Assembly: GCF_013306565.1 (NCBI RefSeq)
Contig: NZ_PZPO01000001.1
Location: 992,001 to 1,056,000 of the forward strand
DNA: 64,000 bases
Direction of reading: 5' to 3'
From: Hyphomicrobium sulfonivorans
GTDB taxonomy: Bacteria; Pseudomonadota; Alphaproteobacteria; Rhizobiales; Hyphomicrobiaceae
Under the pieces are notes generated by a model, which saw only the letters and a list, made by a program, of their open reading frames with translations, searched no databases and was not told where the DNA came from. Both the position numbers and the translations under genes were made by a program. This document shows, in pieces, positions 9,346 to 19,439 of the stretch. How positions within the stretch are numbered: position 1 is the first letter of the stretch; each line of letters starts with the position of its first letter.

Positions 9346-10857
9346 GTGACTAAAGAGGCCGCGTCAGGATCTCGATCTCAATCCAAATCGCGGCCCGCTT
9401 CCCGCTCGCAAGGTTTTGCAAAGGGGCCTGCGCGCGGCAAAGGCCCGGGTGCTGGCCAGGGTTCTGGCAAGCCATTGCAGGGTCAGAAGTCGAACAAGTC
9501 GGATGCGCCATTGCCGCCGGGTCTTGCGGCGCGTGAAGCGGCGGTACGCGTGATCGCTGCGGTATTGAATGAAGGGCGCTCGTTCGAAGCCGCCGCCGCC
9601 AAACAGTTTGAAGACTATGGGCTGGAGGGGCGCGACCGCGGACTGGCGCGTTTGATTGCTGCAACGGTTCTGCGTCGGCAGGGCGAGCTTGAAGCGATCC
9701 TCGACAGCTATCTGCAAAAGCCGCTGCAGAAACAAAAAAGCCTGCTGTGGCCGATATTGCTTGCCGGTGCTGCGCAACTTCTTTTCCTGCAAATGCCGCC
9801 ACACGCGGCCGTTGGTCTGGCGGTCGATCAGGCGCGGCGCGATCGCCAGGCGGCGCACTTCAACAAGCTGGTCAATGCATTGCTGCGCCGCGTAAGTCGC
9901 GAAGGCGCGGAGGCGTTGCCTGCGCTTGATGGCGTGGCGCTCAATATTCCGCAGTGGCTGATGACGCGGTGGCGCGAGAATTATGGCGCTGACACAGCGC
10001 GTAAGATCGGCGCGGCTTCGCTTGCCGAAGCTCCGCTCGATATTTCGGTGAAATCAGATCCGCAGGCCTGGGCTGAAAAGCTCGGCGGCACGGTGCTGTC
10101 GACCGGTTCGGTGCGTCTCGCAGCGGGTGGACGCATCGAGGACATGCCGGGTTTTTCGGAAGGCGCGTGGTGGGTTCAGGATGCTGCGGCTGCGCTGCCG
10201 GCAAAGCTGATGGGCGATGTGCGCGGCAAGAGCATCGTTGATCTATGCGCCGCGCCAGGTGGCAAGACGGCTCAGCTTGTGTCCGCCGGTGCTGAAGTGA
10301 CCGCGCTCGATCTGTCGCCGCAGCGCATTGAACGCCTGCAGCAGAACCTTGCGCGGTTGGGATTGTCGGCGGAAACGGTTGCGGCGGATGCTGGCGAGTG
10401 GACGCCGGGGCGCACGTTCGACGGTGTGCTGCTCGATGTGCCCTGCACCGCGACCGGCACCATCCGGCGCCATCCCGACATTCTGCGCCTGAAGCGGCTG
10501 GAGGACATTGCGGCCCTCGCCGAGATCCAGTCGCGCCTGCTCGATCAGGCAGCCAAGCTGGTCGCGCCGGGCGGCATGCTGCTCTACTGCACCTGTTCGC
10601 TGGATGCCGAGGAAGGCGAGCGCCAGATTGCCCGCTTCCTGGAGCGGAACGATCAATTTCAGCTGGCCCCCATCAAGGCGGGCGAATCAGGCATCGCGGC
10701 GGAATGGCTGACGCCCCGTGGCGAGCTGCGCACGCTGCCTTTCCACACCCCCACCAGCCTCACGCCGGGCCACGCGACAGAGCTGCCGACGGGCGAGCAG
10801 GACAAACTCGTCGGAATGGACGGGTTTTACGCCGCCCGACTGGTGCGCCAGAGCTGA
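9346..10857 (+). CDS. rsmB: RsmB-type 16S rRNA m5C methyltransferase (RsmB/NOP family)
   Basis: Predicted to methylate a cytosine of 16S rRNA. The 503-aa protein begins with a basic low-complexity extension of about 60 residues. An NusB-like RNA-binding domain follows (AAREAAVRVIAAVLNEGRSF, HFNKLVNALLRR). The SAM domain has DLCAAPGGKTAQL, the catalytic-cysteine motifs VPCTATGTIRRHPD and YCTCSLDAEEGE. GTG 9346 is used as start. Downstream are the heparinase-like gene and purH, a conserved alphaproteobacterial order. Confidence 0.92.
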   Translation: MTKEAASGSRSQSKSRPASRSQGFAKGPARGKGPGAGQGSGKPLQGQKSNKSDAPLPPGLAAREAAVRVIAAVLNEGRSFEAAAAKQFEDYGLEGRDRGLARLIAATVLRRQGELEAILDSYLQKPLQKQKSLLWPILLAGAAQLLFLQMPPHAAVGLAVDQARRDRQAAHFNKLVNALLRRVSREGAEALPALDGVALNIPQWLMTRWRENYGADTARKIGAASLAEAPLDISVKSDPQAWAEKLGGTVLSTGSVRLAAGGRIEDMPGFSEGAWWVQDAAAALPAKLMGDVRGKSIVDLCAAPGGKTAQLVSAGAEVTALDLSPQRIERLQQNLARLGLSAETVAADAGEWTPGRTFDGVLLDVPCTATGTIRRHPDILRLKRLEDIAALAEIQSRLLDQAAKLVAPGGMLLYCTCSLDAEEGERQIARFLERNDQFQLAPIKAGESGIAAEWLTPRGELRTLPFHTPTSLTPGHATELPTGEQDKLVGMDGFYAARLVRQS

Positions 10858-10964
10858 TTCGCTACATGACGATGCGGCTGCGCACAGGCTAGCGGCCTCC
10901 CAGCCTTGTATTAGCCCCGCGACGGGGTTAGTCGGAACGAAGGGGCAATCAGGAGTTCTGCGTC

Positions 10965-12731
10965 GTGGCCCCCGGTCACAGGCGGCGGTACGGGGCTCAC
11001 ATGGCGGAACTGACGCTCAAGGATCGTTTGCGCAGAACGGCGCTGCATGCGCACGGCGCGCATCGTACTGGCTTGGCTGGCGTGCTGACCATGCCGCTAC
11101 GCCGGCTCGTCGAGCCCGCGCCGGAGCTGGAACACCTGCTCATCGTCCCGCAGGATCTGCGCACCGCCGATCCAAGCTTCTGGGACGAGATCGGTTATGG
11201 CCAGTTTGGGCTGGCCGGTTCCGTGGCGGTGCTGAACGGGCGCTCGCCGTTTGAGGTCGATCCGGTGCCGAGCGTGGCCTGGGCGCAAGAGCTGCATGGC
11301 TTCGGCTGGTTGCGCAATCTCTCTGCCATCGACGTTGAGGGTGCCAGCGCAACCGCGCGGCGCCTGGCGCTGGAATGGATTGATGGCTTTGACGACGATC
11401 GCCGTGGCGTTGCGGCCGATCCGCAGGTGGCCGCGCGCAGGCTGATTTCGTGGCTCTCGCACGCCAACCTGCTGCTGGAAGATGCTGATCGCTCAACTTA
11501 TACGGCGATTACCGGCAGTCTGCGCCGGCAGTTCGCTTCACTTGCGTCAGTGCGCAAGGACGCCCCGATGGGCTATCCGCGCCTGCTGGTCGATATCGCG
11601 CTGTCGTTCGCCGTGCTTTCCATCGCCGGTTTCGATCGACACGCGCGTGATGTTGAAGCAAATCTCAACGCCGAACTGGCCTGGCAGATATTGGCCGATG
11701 GCGGGCATGTGACGCGCAATCCGGCGGTGCTGGCGGATCTGCTGCTCGACCTGCTGCCGCTGAGCCAGTGCTTCACCGCCCGCGAGCAGCCGTTGCCGGA
11801 CCAATTGCAGCGCGCGCTGAATGTGATGGTGCCGATGCTGCACTATCTGCGTCTGGGAGACGGCATGCTGGCGCGTTTCAACGGCGCGCCGGGTGTATCG
11901 GCTGCCGCTGTTGCGACCGTTGCCGCCTATGACGACAACTCGCGTCCACCGTTGATTGAGGCGCGGGCTTCCGGTTACGCGCGCTTGCGGCGGGGCAGCA
12001 CGGTGATCCTTGCCGATGTCGGCAGCCCGCCGCAGTTGGCGCTCTCGTCCAGCGCGCATGCGGGATGTCTTTCGTTTGAAATGAGCGCTGGCGCCGTACC
12101 TTTATTCGTTAACAGCGGCGCGCCCTGCCTTTCCGGGGCTGAATGGGGCCCGGCCGCGCGTGCAACCGCCAGCCACAATACGCTGACGCTGGCGGACAGA
12201 TCGTCGGCGCGGCTTATCGCCCACCGCAAGCTGGAGGCTCTGTTGGGCTCCCCGCCGATCCGGTATCCCGACCGGGTCGACTGGCGTATTGAAGAGTGCG
12301 AGGGCGAGACCGTGCTGCAGGCCAGCCACGATGGCTATTGCCGCCGGCACGAGCTTGTCCATACGCGCACGCTGCGTCTGGACACTGACGGCCTGCGGCT
12401 GACGGGCGTAGATCGGCTGAGCGGGGTGCAGGGGCAGTTGCGGCTGCGCGATGACCTGCCGTTCGCGATCCACTTCCACCTGATGCCGGGCGTACGTCTG
12501 GAGTTGGGTGAAACGCCGCGAGAAGCCGTAGTAACGCTGCCGGACGGCCAGCTGTGGCGCCTTAGTGTGCGGGGCGCAACGCTGTGTATCGAAGAGAGCT
12601 CGCACTTTGCGGGCAGTCCGGTTCCGCGCCCTTCAATGCAGATTGTTCTGCGTGGCGCGACGTTCGGCGAAACCGAAGTGAGTTGGGTGGTCGAAAGATT
12701 GCCCGAAGCAACAGAGACCTGGAATGACTGA
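10965..12731 (+). CDS. Heparinase II/III family protein
   Basis: A 588-aa protein of the heparinase II/III-like family found between rsmB and purH in many Rhizobiales. Visible features are the alpha-helical N-terminal part ([33 protein letters not shown]) and the C-terminal beta domain with [36 protein letters not shown] and a [17 protein letters not shown] segment. It may act on a surface or storage polysaccharide; the substrate is unknown. GTG 10965 has AGGAG 9 nt upstream, and ATG 11001 is the alternative. Its last 8 nt overlap purH. Confidence 0.85.
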   Translation: MAPGHRRRYGAHMAELTLKDRLRRTALHAHGAHRTGLAGVLTMPLRRLVEPAPELEHLLIVPQDLRTADPSFWDEIGYGQFGLAGSVAVLNGRSPFEVDPVPSVAWAQELHGFGWLRNLSAIDVEGASATARRLALEWIDGFDDDRRGVAADPQVAARRLISWLSHANLLLEDADRSTYTAITGSLRRQFASLASVRKDAPMGYPRLLVDIALSFAVLSIAGFDRHARDVEANLNAELAWQILADGGHVTRNPAVLADLLLDLLPLSQCFTAREQPLPDQLQRALNVMVPMLHYLRLGDGMLARFNGAPGVSAAAVATVAAYDDNSRPPLIEARASGYARLRRGSTVILADVGSPPQLALSSSAHAGCLSFEMSAGAVPLFVNSGAPCLSGAEWGPAARATASHNTLTLADRSSARLIAHRKLEALLGSPPIRYPDRVDWRIEECEGETVLQASHDGYCRRHELVHTRTLRLDTDGLRLTGVDRLSGVQGQLRLRDDLPFAIHFHLMPGVRLELGETPREAVVTLPDGQLWRLSVRGATLCIEESSHFAGSPVPRPSMQIVLRGATFGETEVSWVVERLPEATETWND

Positions 12732-14310
12732 AAACCTGCCTATTCGCCGCGCGCTGCTTTCCGTTTCCGACAAGAGTGGCCTGATTGAATTTGCGCGCGC
12801 CCTTGCGGACATGGGCGTGGAGCTCCTTTCTACCGGTGGCACCGCTTCTGCGCTGCGCACTGAAGGTCTCGCGGTGAAGGACGTCTCGGAAGTGACGGGC
12901 TTTCCCGAGATGCTGGATGGCCGGGTGAAGACGCTGCATCCGATGGTGCACGGCGGTTTGCTGGCCATTCGTGGGGATGCCAGCCACGATGCTCAGGTGG
13001 CGGAGCATGGCATCGCGCCGATCGATCTGCTGGTGGTGAACCTCTATCCGTTTGAAGCGACGGTGGCGAAGGGTGCGGATTTCGACGACTGCATCGAGAA
13101 TATCGACATTGGCGGTCCGGCGCTGATCCGCGGCGCTGCGAAGAACCATGCCGGCGTGACGGTTGTTATCGAACCCGATGACTACGCCGCCGTGCTAGAT
13201 GCGATGCGCGCCAACAAAGGTGCAACGACACCGGAACTGCGTCGCCAACTGGCCGCGAAGGCCTATGCCCGCACCGCCGCCTATGATGCTGCGATCAGCA
13301 ACTGGTTTGCGGGTGTGCTGGGTGAAGAAACGCCGGCCTATCGCACCGTTGGCGGACGTTTGCGCTCGCCGCTGCGTTACGGCGAGAACCCGCATCAGCA
13401 CGCAGCATTTTATGCCACGGGCGAAGCGCGCCCCGGTGTTGCCAACGCCGTGCAGCATCAGGGTAAGGAGCTTTCCTACAACAACCTGAACGACACCGAC
13501 GCCGCGTTCGAGCTGGTTGCCGAGCTTGGTGTTGAGCGCCCCGCTGTCGCGATCATCAAACACGCAAATCCCAGCGGTGTCGCGTGCGGTGAAAGCCTTG
13601 TTGATGCCTATCGCAAGGCGCTGCGTTGCGATCCGGTGAGCGCTTTCGGTGGCATCGTGGCGCTGAACGGAACGCTTGATGCGGAAGCTGCGGAAGAAAT
13701 CGTGAAGGTGTTCACCGAGGTTGTCATCGCTCCGCGCGTGACCGAGGAAGCAGCGGCGATTTTCGCGGCCAAGAAAAACCTCCGGCTGCTGACGACAGGC
13801 GGACTGCCTGATCCCGCTGCAGCCGGAATTACGGTGCGCTCGTTGGCGGGCGGGCTGCTGGTGCAGTCGCGCGATAGTGGCGTGATCCGCGCGTCCGATC
13901 TGAAGGTGGTCACGAAGCGCGCGCCGACGGCGGAGGAACTTGCCGACCTGCTGTTCGCGTTCCGCGTGGCCAAGCACGTAAAGTCCAACGCCATTGTCTA
14001 CGCCAGGGACGGCGCGACGGTCGGCATCGGTGCCGGCCAGATGAGCCGCGTCGATTCCACCCGCATCGCCGCGCAGAAGTCTGCCGATGCCGCCGCTGCG
14101 ATTGGCGCCACCGAACCGCTGACGCGGGGATCGGTGGTGGCGTCGGATGCGTTTTTCCCGTTTGCGGATGGTCTGCTGACGGCTGCGGAGGCCGGAGCGA
14201 CGGCGGTAATCCAGCCCGGTGGCTCGATGCGCGACGATGAAGTGATCGCAGCCGCCGATGAAAAGGGCCTCGCCATGGTGTTCACGGGCGTGCGCCACTT
14301 CCGGCACTGA
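12724..14310 (+). CDS. purH: Bifunctional AICAR transformylase / IMP cyclohydrolase
   Basis: Catalyses the last two steps of de novo IMP synthesis, using 10-formyl-THF, the product of FtfL encoded elsewhere in this window. At 528 aa it is full length. The N-terminal MGS-like cyclohydrolase domain reads [32 protein letters not shown] and [16 protein letters not shown]. The transformylase domain has [14 protein letters not shown], the catalytic [11 protein letters not shown] and [20 protein letters not shown]. It starts inside the end of the heparinase-like gene and its TGA overlaps the ATG of the GNAT gene by one base. Confidence 0.97.
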   Translation: MTENLPIRRALLSVSDKSGLIEFARALADMGVELLSTGGTASALRTEGLAVKDVSEVTGFPEMLDGRVKTLHPMVHGGLLAIRGDASHDAQVAEHGIAPIDLLVVNLYPFEATVAKGADFDDCIENIDIGGPALIRGAAKNHAGVTVVIEPDDYAAVLDAMRANKGATTPELRRQLAAKAYARTAAYDAAISNWFAGVLGEETPAYRTVGGRLRSPLRYGENPHQHAAFYATGEARPGVANAVQHQGKELSYNNLNDTDAAFELVAELGVERPAVAIIKHANPSGVACGESLVDAYRKALRCDPVSAFGGIVALNGTLDAEAAEEIVKVFTEVVIAPRVTEEAAAIFAAKKNLRLLTTGGLPDPAAAGITVRSLAGGLLVQSRDSGVIRASDLKVVTKRAPTAEELADLLFAFRVAKHVKSNAIVYARDGATVGIGAGQMSRVDSTRIAAQKSADAAAAIGATEPLTRGSVVASDAFFPFADGLLTAAEAGATAVIQPGGSMRDDEVIAAADEKGLAMVFTGVRHFRH

Positions 14311-14828
14311 TGACGATGGCGGGCGGAGCGGAAAGTGTCCGCTTGCGACCGGCCAGCCGCGCCGACTGGGATCTCATACGTGGCTGGCTGGGGCGCGCCG
14401 ACATCGAAGCTTGGTGGGGGCCGCGCTCGGCAACGGAGGCAGAGGTCAACATCGCCATGGGCTCGCGCCATGCGCTGTGCCGGATGATCGAGGTTGATGG
14501 CACGCCAGTCGGCTACGCGCACGCGATCGATGCCACCGCGTGGGGCGATCAGCTGCCGCAGGACTTGCCCGCCGGAACCTGGGATCTCGATCTGTTCATC
14601 GCGTCTGAAAATCATCGCGGCAAAGGTGCCGGGCAGACTGCGCTGGCACTACTGAAAGACGAGGTTTTCAGCACCACGCTGGCGACAGCGGTGTGCGTGT
14701 TCCCCTCGATCCGAAATGAGCGCGCTGTGCGGGCCTATGAAAAGGCGGGGTTTCGCTGGCAGCGAATCTGGAACGATCCGTACATGGGGCTGTCATGGTT
14801 CATGTTGGCGGAGCGACCGAAGCGCTGA
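14310..14828 (+). CDS. GNAT acetyltransferase, AAC(6')-like
   Basis: A 172-aa acyltransferase with the pattern of the AAC(6')-type GNAT group: [17 protein letters not shown], then IEAWWGP, an acyl-CoA loop in [22 protein letters not shown] and the C-terminal [15 protein letters not shown]. The substrate is unknown, and resemblance to aminoglycoside acetyltransferases does not show resistance. The TGATG overlap with purH implies coupled translation. Confidence 0.85.
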   Translation: MTMAGGAESVRLRPASRADWDLIRGWLGRADIEAWWGPRSATEAEVNIAMGSRHALCRMIEVDGTPVGYAHAIDATAWGDQLPQDLPAGTWDLDLFIASENHRGKGAGQTALALLKDEVFSTTLATAVCVFPSIRNERAVRAYEKAGFRWQRIWNDPYMGLSWFMLAERPKR

Positions 14829-15069
14829 CCATGTTCAATCGCGCATGAGGCGCGAATGCGTACCCGGTGAGCGCCGCTTGATCGGTTCTAACTTCCGTTT
14901 CTAACAGTCGCCTGCCGCCAATTTTGCGCGTGCTGATGCAAGTCTAAGTGTTGCAGAACTGCCAGCCCGATAGCGTCGCGACACCGCAGTTTGCATCACT
15001 GACGTTTTATTGTCGTTATTCGCTGAAAGCCCTAAGGTGGATGTATCATTCTAATCGGGGACTTTCACC

Positions 15070-15393
15070 GTGAACACTTTTGCCCGCGCAATCATCTATG
15101 CCGTCATTCTGGCCGCCATCGCGGCTGGCGTGATCTACATGTATTCGCCGCTGCCGACCGCAACGACGCCTGCCGCTGACGCTCCTGCAGCGTCTGAGCC
15201 GCTGGCTGCGCCTGCCGGGGAGCCTGCTGCTGAATCTGCTCCGGCTGCTGAAGCACCTGCTGCCCCTGAGCCGATGGCTGAGCCGGCCCACGAGCCTGCT
15301 GCTGAAGCCCCGGCCGAAGCTGCTCCGGCTGCTCCTGAGCCGAACGCTGAGGAAGCAACGCCTCCGGCCACCGAGACGCCAGCGCAGCCATAA
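15070..15393 (+). CDS. Single-pass membrane protein with Ala/Pro/Glu-rich tail
   Basis: A 107-aa protein of unknown family. Residues 5-25 (ARAIIYAVILAAIAAGVIYMY) form one membrane helix, and the remaining 80 residues are a low-complexity Ala-Pro-Glu stretch of irregular APAEPAAE-type repeats ending at TPAQP. Such acidic proline-rich tails usually extend into the periplasm; the role here is unknown. It starts at GTG 15070 and ends 30 nt before a strong intrinsic terminator, which supports a real transcription unit. Confidence 0.65.
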   Translation: MNTFARAIIYAVILAAIAAGVIYMYSPLPTATTPAADAPAASEPLAAPAGEPAAESAPAAEAPAAPEPMAEPAHEPAAEAPAEAAPAAPEPNAEEATPPATETPAQP

Positions 15394-15422
15394 TCGGCGC
15401 AGGCATCAAGGCCCAATGATAG

Positions 15423-15475
15423 CCGCGGCCCACCTTCCGTGTTCATCACGGTCGGTGCGGCCGCGGTTTTCTTTT
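15423..15475 (+). terminator. Intrinsic terminator after the Ala/Pro-rich gene
   Basis: CCGCGGCC at 15423-15430 pairs with GGCCGCGG at 15459-15466. The intervening arm can form a further stem (CCGTG..CACGG), and TTTTCTTTT follows. Confidence 0.85.
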
Positions 15476-15612
15476 GTGCGCTGTGCGATGCGGATCGGGA
15501 CGTGCGAGGCGTGCGATCACGCGATCACACCAGTTGCGGCGTGAGGATCGCGACTTGAGTTAAATGCGGCACAGCAAATAGCTGACGTCGGGCTCTGATC
15601 TGCGATCAACCG

Positions 15613-16158
15613 TCAGTGCCACTTCTGTGTTTCGGGATCGACGGTGCGGCCGCTACCGCCATCGGAGGGCTGCTTGTCGCCCTGGCCAATGTTCGGTGGC
15701 GACAGGGTTTCCGGCTTATCCTTCGCCGTTTCGTCCTTCGGCGCATTGAATTCTTCCGCAGCTTCCTTAGCCTTGTCGAGCACCTCGGACGTCGCCTGCT
15801 TAGCCTTGTCCAGCACCTCGCGCACGGCTTCTGCCGCCTTGTCCATCAGCGTCGTTGCCTCGCGGGCATCGTCGAGAGCGTCTTCGCTGGCCTTCTTGCC
15901 TTCGTCGATGCTGGTCGCGGCATTCTCCTTGGCCTGATCGATCGCCTTCAGAAGCGCTTCCTTGGCGGCATCGATGGCGGCGTTGGTGGCGCTCTTGGCG
16001 TCGTCGATCACCTCGGAGGCCGAGCGTTGCGGCGGAGCGGGATCGGCTTCGGTTGCTGCTGGCGGCGGCGTATCCGTCTGGGGCTTGTCGGTCGCCGGTT
16101 CAGCGACGGCGGCGAGTGGCAGCATCAGGGCGGCAAGCAACGGTAAAGCGCGGTGCAT
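15613..16158 (-). CDS. Exported Ala/Lys/Glu-rich amphipathic-helix protein
   Basis: A 181-aa protein with a clear signal peptide (MHRALPLLAALMLPLAAVAEP). A short Pro/Thr linker leads into about 90 residues of 11-residue-like amphipathic repeats (SATNAAIDAAKEALLKAIDQ, and EVLDKAKQ repeated as EVLDKAKE), like apolipoprotein or LEA-type helices. No catalytic motif is seen. It is probably a periplasmic or envelope-associated coiled coil, but no family is recognised. Confidence 0.7.
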   Translation of the reverse strand: MHRALPLLAALMLPLAAVAEPATDKPQTDTPPPAATEADPAPPQRSASEVIDDAKSATNAAIDAAKEALLKAIDQAKENAATSIDEGKKASEDALDDAREATTLMDKAAEAVREVLDKAKQATSEVLDKAKEAAEEFNAPKDETAKDKPETLSPPNIGQGDKQPSDGGSGRTVDPETQKWH

Positions 16159-16352
16159 GAAACGAACTCCTCATTGCCGCTTCGATCAAAGGGCCGGAGG
16201 ATCATGGCGCCGAAGTGTGTCCGGCGTATTGATCCATGCCAACACGTGCCGCAGACGGGCCTGAAGCATCGGCCGACCAAGGAAAGATAAGGCGCCCCCG
16301 ATCTCGCGACCAGAGGCGCCCCGATAGGCGCAAGACTGAAACTCAGCCGTTG

Positions 16353-17747
16353 TTAATCGCGTCTTGCCGGCATCCGCACCTTGGCCATGAGAGCCATGCC
16401 GACGATGAGGAACAGCGTGATCGCTGCCATGCCGATGCGCTGGCTCTGGGTGACGGCCGTAACCAGTGCTACCAGCAGCGGCGCCAGGAATGCCGTTACC
16501 TTGCCGGAAAAGGCGAACAGGCCAAAATATTGGGTGATCTTGTCCGGCGGGGCCAGTCGCGCCAGCAGCGAGCGGCTGGACGACTGCACCGGCGCCGCGA
16601 CGAGGCCGACGACGATTGCGAACGCCAGGAACACCTGTTCGCCCGCAGATGAGAACGGCCCCGAACCAGCTTCCTTCGGCGCGACATCGAGGAAGAACAG
16701 CACGTGGTTCTTGTCGACCGACAGGATGCCGATGGCGCCGAGCAGCAGCAGGAACAGCGCCGTTACGATCACGAACTTGGCGCTGATGTGATCATCGAGC
16801 ACGCCGCCGATGAGCGCGCCGAACGCACCGATCAGCGTCAGGATGATGCCGAAGATGCCCAGTTCAAGCGGTCCCCAGCCGAACACTGACGCACCATAGA
16901 TGCCGCCGAAGGTGAAGATGGCTGTGAGGCCGTCCGTGTAGATCATGCGTGCGGCCAGGAAGAAAAGCATGTCGCGGTTCTGCGGCAGCGCGCGCACCGT
17001 GTCCCACAGTTCTGCCGTGGCGGGGCGGCCATCGTGCACCCGCTTCTGTTTGATGTCCGGCACGAACAGGAAGAACGGGATCATGAACACCAGATACCAG
17101 ACCGCCGATAGCGGGCCGACGATGCGGTCGCCTTCGCGTGTGCTGGTGTCGAGCGGCAGCAGCGGATCGAGGCCGAACATGGTTGTGCCGCGGTCGCCCA
17201 TCGGCACGATCAGGCCGGCAACGAGGAACAGGCTGGCGAGCCCGCCGAAATAACCGCAGGCCCATCCCGAACCGGAAAGTCGGCCCAGTTCGCTTTGCGG
17301 CACCAGGCTGGGCATGATCGCGTTGGTGAACACGGCTGTATATTCAGCGCATACCGTGGCGATGATGAAGGCGAGCAGCACCAGATAGATCGTGGAGGAT
17401 GGCGCTGCGGGTGTTGCGATCCACAGCGAGGCCATTGCAATGGCGAGGATGACGGAGAACAGCGCGATCCATGGTTTACGCTGGCCGCGTCCATCGGCGA
17501 AAGCGCCGAGGAATGGGCTGCCGAGGGCGATGAAAATACCCGCAATGGCGGCGCCGAAGCCCCACATCGATTGGCCTTGCGGACCATCGCCGACCACCAC
17601 GTTGGCGAAGTAGGGCGCGAACAGGAAGGTGAGGATCAGCGTGTAAAACGGCTGCACCGACCAGTCGAACAGCATCCACGAAATGCGCGCCCTGAGCGGC
17701 GCGCGGGCCGTCGCTGTTGCGCCGGTTTGAGGCGTAGCCATATCCAC
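16353..17747 (-). CDS. MFS transporter, UMF1/Atg22-like
   Basis: A 464-aa permease with about 12 hydrophobic segments. The opening WMLFDWSVQPFYTLILTFLFAPYFA and the following GDGPQGQSMWGFGAAIAGI are characteristic of the UMF1 family, related to yeast Atg22 (vacuolar amino-acid efflux). Further features are LGAFADGRGQRKPWI (loop 2-3 motif) and QSSSRSLLARLAPPDK. The substrate is unknown. The start is GTG 17747 with GGGGAAG about 7 nt upstream; ATG 17741 is in frame. Confidence 0.88.
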   Translation of the reverse strand: MDMATPQTGATATARAPLRARISWMLFDWSVQPFYTLILTFLFAPYFANVVVGDGPQGQSMWGFGAAIAGIFIALGSPFLGAFADGRGQRKPWIALFSVILAIAMASLWIATPAAPSSTIYLVLLAFIIATVCAEYTAVFTNAIMPSLVPQSELGRLSGSGWACGYFGGLASLFLVAGLIVPMGDRGTTMFGLDPLLPLDTSTREGDRIVGPLSAVWYLVFMIPFFLFVPDIKQKRVHDGRPATAELWDTVRALPQNRDMLFFLAARMIYTDGLTAIFTFGGIYGASVFGWGPLELGIFGIILTLIGAFGALIGGVLDDHISAKFVIVTALFLLLLGAIGILSVDKNHVLFFLDVAPKEAGSGPFSSAGEQVFLAFAIVVGLVAAPVQSSSRSLLARLAPPDKITQYFGLFAFSGKVTAFLAPLLVALVTAVTQSQRIGMAAITLFLIVGMALMAKVRMPARRD

Positions 17748-17902
17748 GATCGTCTTCCCCGTTCAATTCTGCGGGGGAGCCTATAGCATGAAAGATGGCG
17801 GCGCTTGGGGCGGCTGGGCGTCAATTTTTGCGCCAGCGCTCGGGCCTTCGAGCCGAAAATGGTGAAGGCGAGCGGGCTTGGCGCCCCTTCGCCGCGCCCG
17901 TG

Positions 17903-18520
17903 TCAGGGCAGGATGATCAGATGGTCCGGCAGGTCGTCGGCATCGTCATCGCCCGGCGGGAAATGCCGCGCCAGTTCGTCGCCGATGGCCCCAATCGCAA
18001 CAACGAAGCCATCCGTCGCCCGGCCCTCACCGATGTGTTCGGTCAATTCGTCGATGATCTGCTGCCAGACGCCTTCGGGCACGTAGTTGTTGATCGCGCG
18101 GTCGGCGATGATCTCGGCGTGATGCTCGGCGCAGGAAATGAACAGCAGCACGCCGGTGCGTCCTGCGGTGGTGTCGAGATTCTGAACCAGAAACTGCTCC
18201 ATCGCCCGGCGGCGCGCATGCAGGTGCTTAATGCTGGCCGGCACCAGAGCGGTACGCATTGGCAGCGGCATCAGCAGCGCGGTTATCAGCGCGAACACGG
18301 CCAGCTGGATCAGATAGATCTGCACGAGGCCGAGGTGCGTGAAATAGATCAGCACCCACGGCACCAGCAGCGCAATGATCGCTGCAACCAACGGCGGCAC
18401 ATAGTGATAGCCGTCGCTCTGCGCCGCAACGACGACGACAATCTCGCCTGAAGTATTCCGCTCCGCCTCACTGATGGCAGCGGAGATGCGTTCCTTGTCG
18501 GCGGCTGAAAACATGCTCAT
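17903..18520 (-). CDS. TPM-domain membrane protein (second in lemA operon)
   Basis: A 205-aa protein of the TPM (TLP18.3/Psb32/MOLO-1) family: AISEAERNTSGEIVVVVAAQ, two membrane helices around residues 35-90, then RTGVLLFISCAEHHAEIIAD and WQQIIDELTEHIGEG. The C-terminus is acidic (GDDDADDLPDH). The open frame extends to 18655, but ATG 18520 has GGGAGA 7 nt upstream and starts the domain correctly. It is third in the leftward lemA-TPM-TPM unit. Members are thought to act in membrane or protein quality control; the exact role is unknown. Confidence 0.85.
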   Translation of the reverse strand: MSMFSAADKERISAAISEAERNTSGEIVVVVAAQSDGYHYVPPLVAAIIALLVPWVLIYFTHLGLVQIYLIQLAVFALITALLMPLPMRTALVPASIKHLHARRRAMEQFLVQNLDTTAGRTGVLLFISCAEHHAEIIADRAINNYVPEGVWQQIIDELTEHIGEGRATDGFVVAIGAIGDELARHFPPGDDDADDLPDHLIILP

Positions 18521-18566
18521 GCCGATGTCTCCCGCGTTGATGCTACCGCTGCCGTGCCGTTGTCCA

Positions 18567-19415
18567 TCACCAGCTTCCCGACGACCCGCCGCCGCCAAAT
18601 CCGCCACCGCCGCCGGACCATCCGCCGCCACCGCCGCCGCCGGGCCAGCCACCACCCCAGCCTCCGTAGTTGCCGGGGATCACGATTGGGCCGCGCGCTG
18701 CTCGCCGCCGTTGACCGGCCACAGCCTGCGGAGAGGTATTGATGGACTGCACGACCGCGAAAATGACGAACAGCGTGATGCCCAGCCAGAACATGATCAG
18801 AATGATCGACCACATGTCGAGATCGTCGGCGGTGCGGGCCGCGCGTGCGCGTTCTTTCACCGCTTCGGCGTCGCCCAGCAACACGTCTTTTATATCGCGC
18901 ACGCCGGCTTCGATGCCGCCCGCGAAGTTGCCCTGGCGGAACTGAGGCAGAATGGCGTTGTGCACGATCAGGCTGGACATTGCGTCCGTCATGGTCGGCT
19001 CAAGGCCGCGCCCAACTTCGATGCGCACCTTGCGCTCGTTGGGCGCAACGATCAGCAGCACGCCGTTGTCTTTGTCCTTCTGGCCGATGCCCCAGTTGCG
19101 GCCAAGCTGATAGCCGTAATCCTCAATGGCATAACCCTGCAGCGAGTTGAGGGTAACGACCGCCACCTGATCGGTTGAAATCTCCTCAAGCTCGGTCAGT
19201 TGCGCGTCGATGTCGGCGCGCTGCTGCGGCGTCAGCAGGTTCGCTTCATCGACGATGCGACCTGTGAGTGCGGGGAAGGTGGGCGCCGCCCATGTAACGC
19301 CAGCGCTTGCCAGCAGCAGCGCGCACGCGACGGCGCACACTAACGCTGGCCATGTCACCATAGCCGGGCGTTGCGCCGCCCGGCTCAACGGCGAAGCGCT
19401 TGCGGCCGCGTGCAT
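18567..19415 (-). CDS. TPM-domain protein with Gly-rich C-terminus
   Basis: A 282-aa exported and membrane-anchored TPM protein. The signal segment is VCAVACALLLASAGVTWA. The TPM domain reads FPALTGRIVDEANLLTPQQR, STDQVAVVTLNSLQGY, LGRNWGIGQKDKDNGVLLIV and KVRIEVGRGLEPTMTD. A membrane helix follows (IILIMFWLGITLFVIFAVV), and the last 40 residues are almost all Gly, Trp and Ser, typical of this family. ATG 19415 is preferred because GAGGAG lies 7 nt before it. It is the middle gene between lemA and the second TPM gene. Confidence 0.9.
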   Translation of the reverse strand: MHAAASASPLSRAAQRPAMVTWPALVCAVACALLLASAGVTWAAPTFPALTGRIVDEANLLTPQQRADIDAQLTELEEISTDQVAVVTLNSLQGYAIEDYGYQLGRNWGIGQKDKDNGVLLIVAPNERKVRIEVGRGLEPTMTDAMSSLIVHNAILPQFRQGNFAGGIEAGVRDIKDVLLGDAEAVKERARAARTADDLDMWSIILIMFWLGITLFVIFAVVQSINTSPQAVAGQRRRAARGPIVIPGNYGGWGGGWPGGGGGGGWSGGGGGFGGGGSSGSW

Positions 19416-19439
19416 TGCGCGTCTCCTCAAGGGCGCCGG

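Noticed and set aside
13195-14307. 370-aa minus-strand frame opposite purH
   Set aside because: Shadow of purH, without motifs.
16289-16326. Hairpin of two GGCGCC blocks downstream of the MFS gene as a terminator
   Set aside because: GGCGCC is self-complementary, and no clear T-run follows on the minus strand, so the fold is ambiguous.
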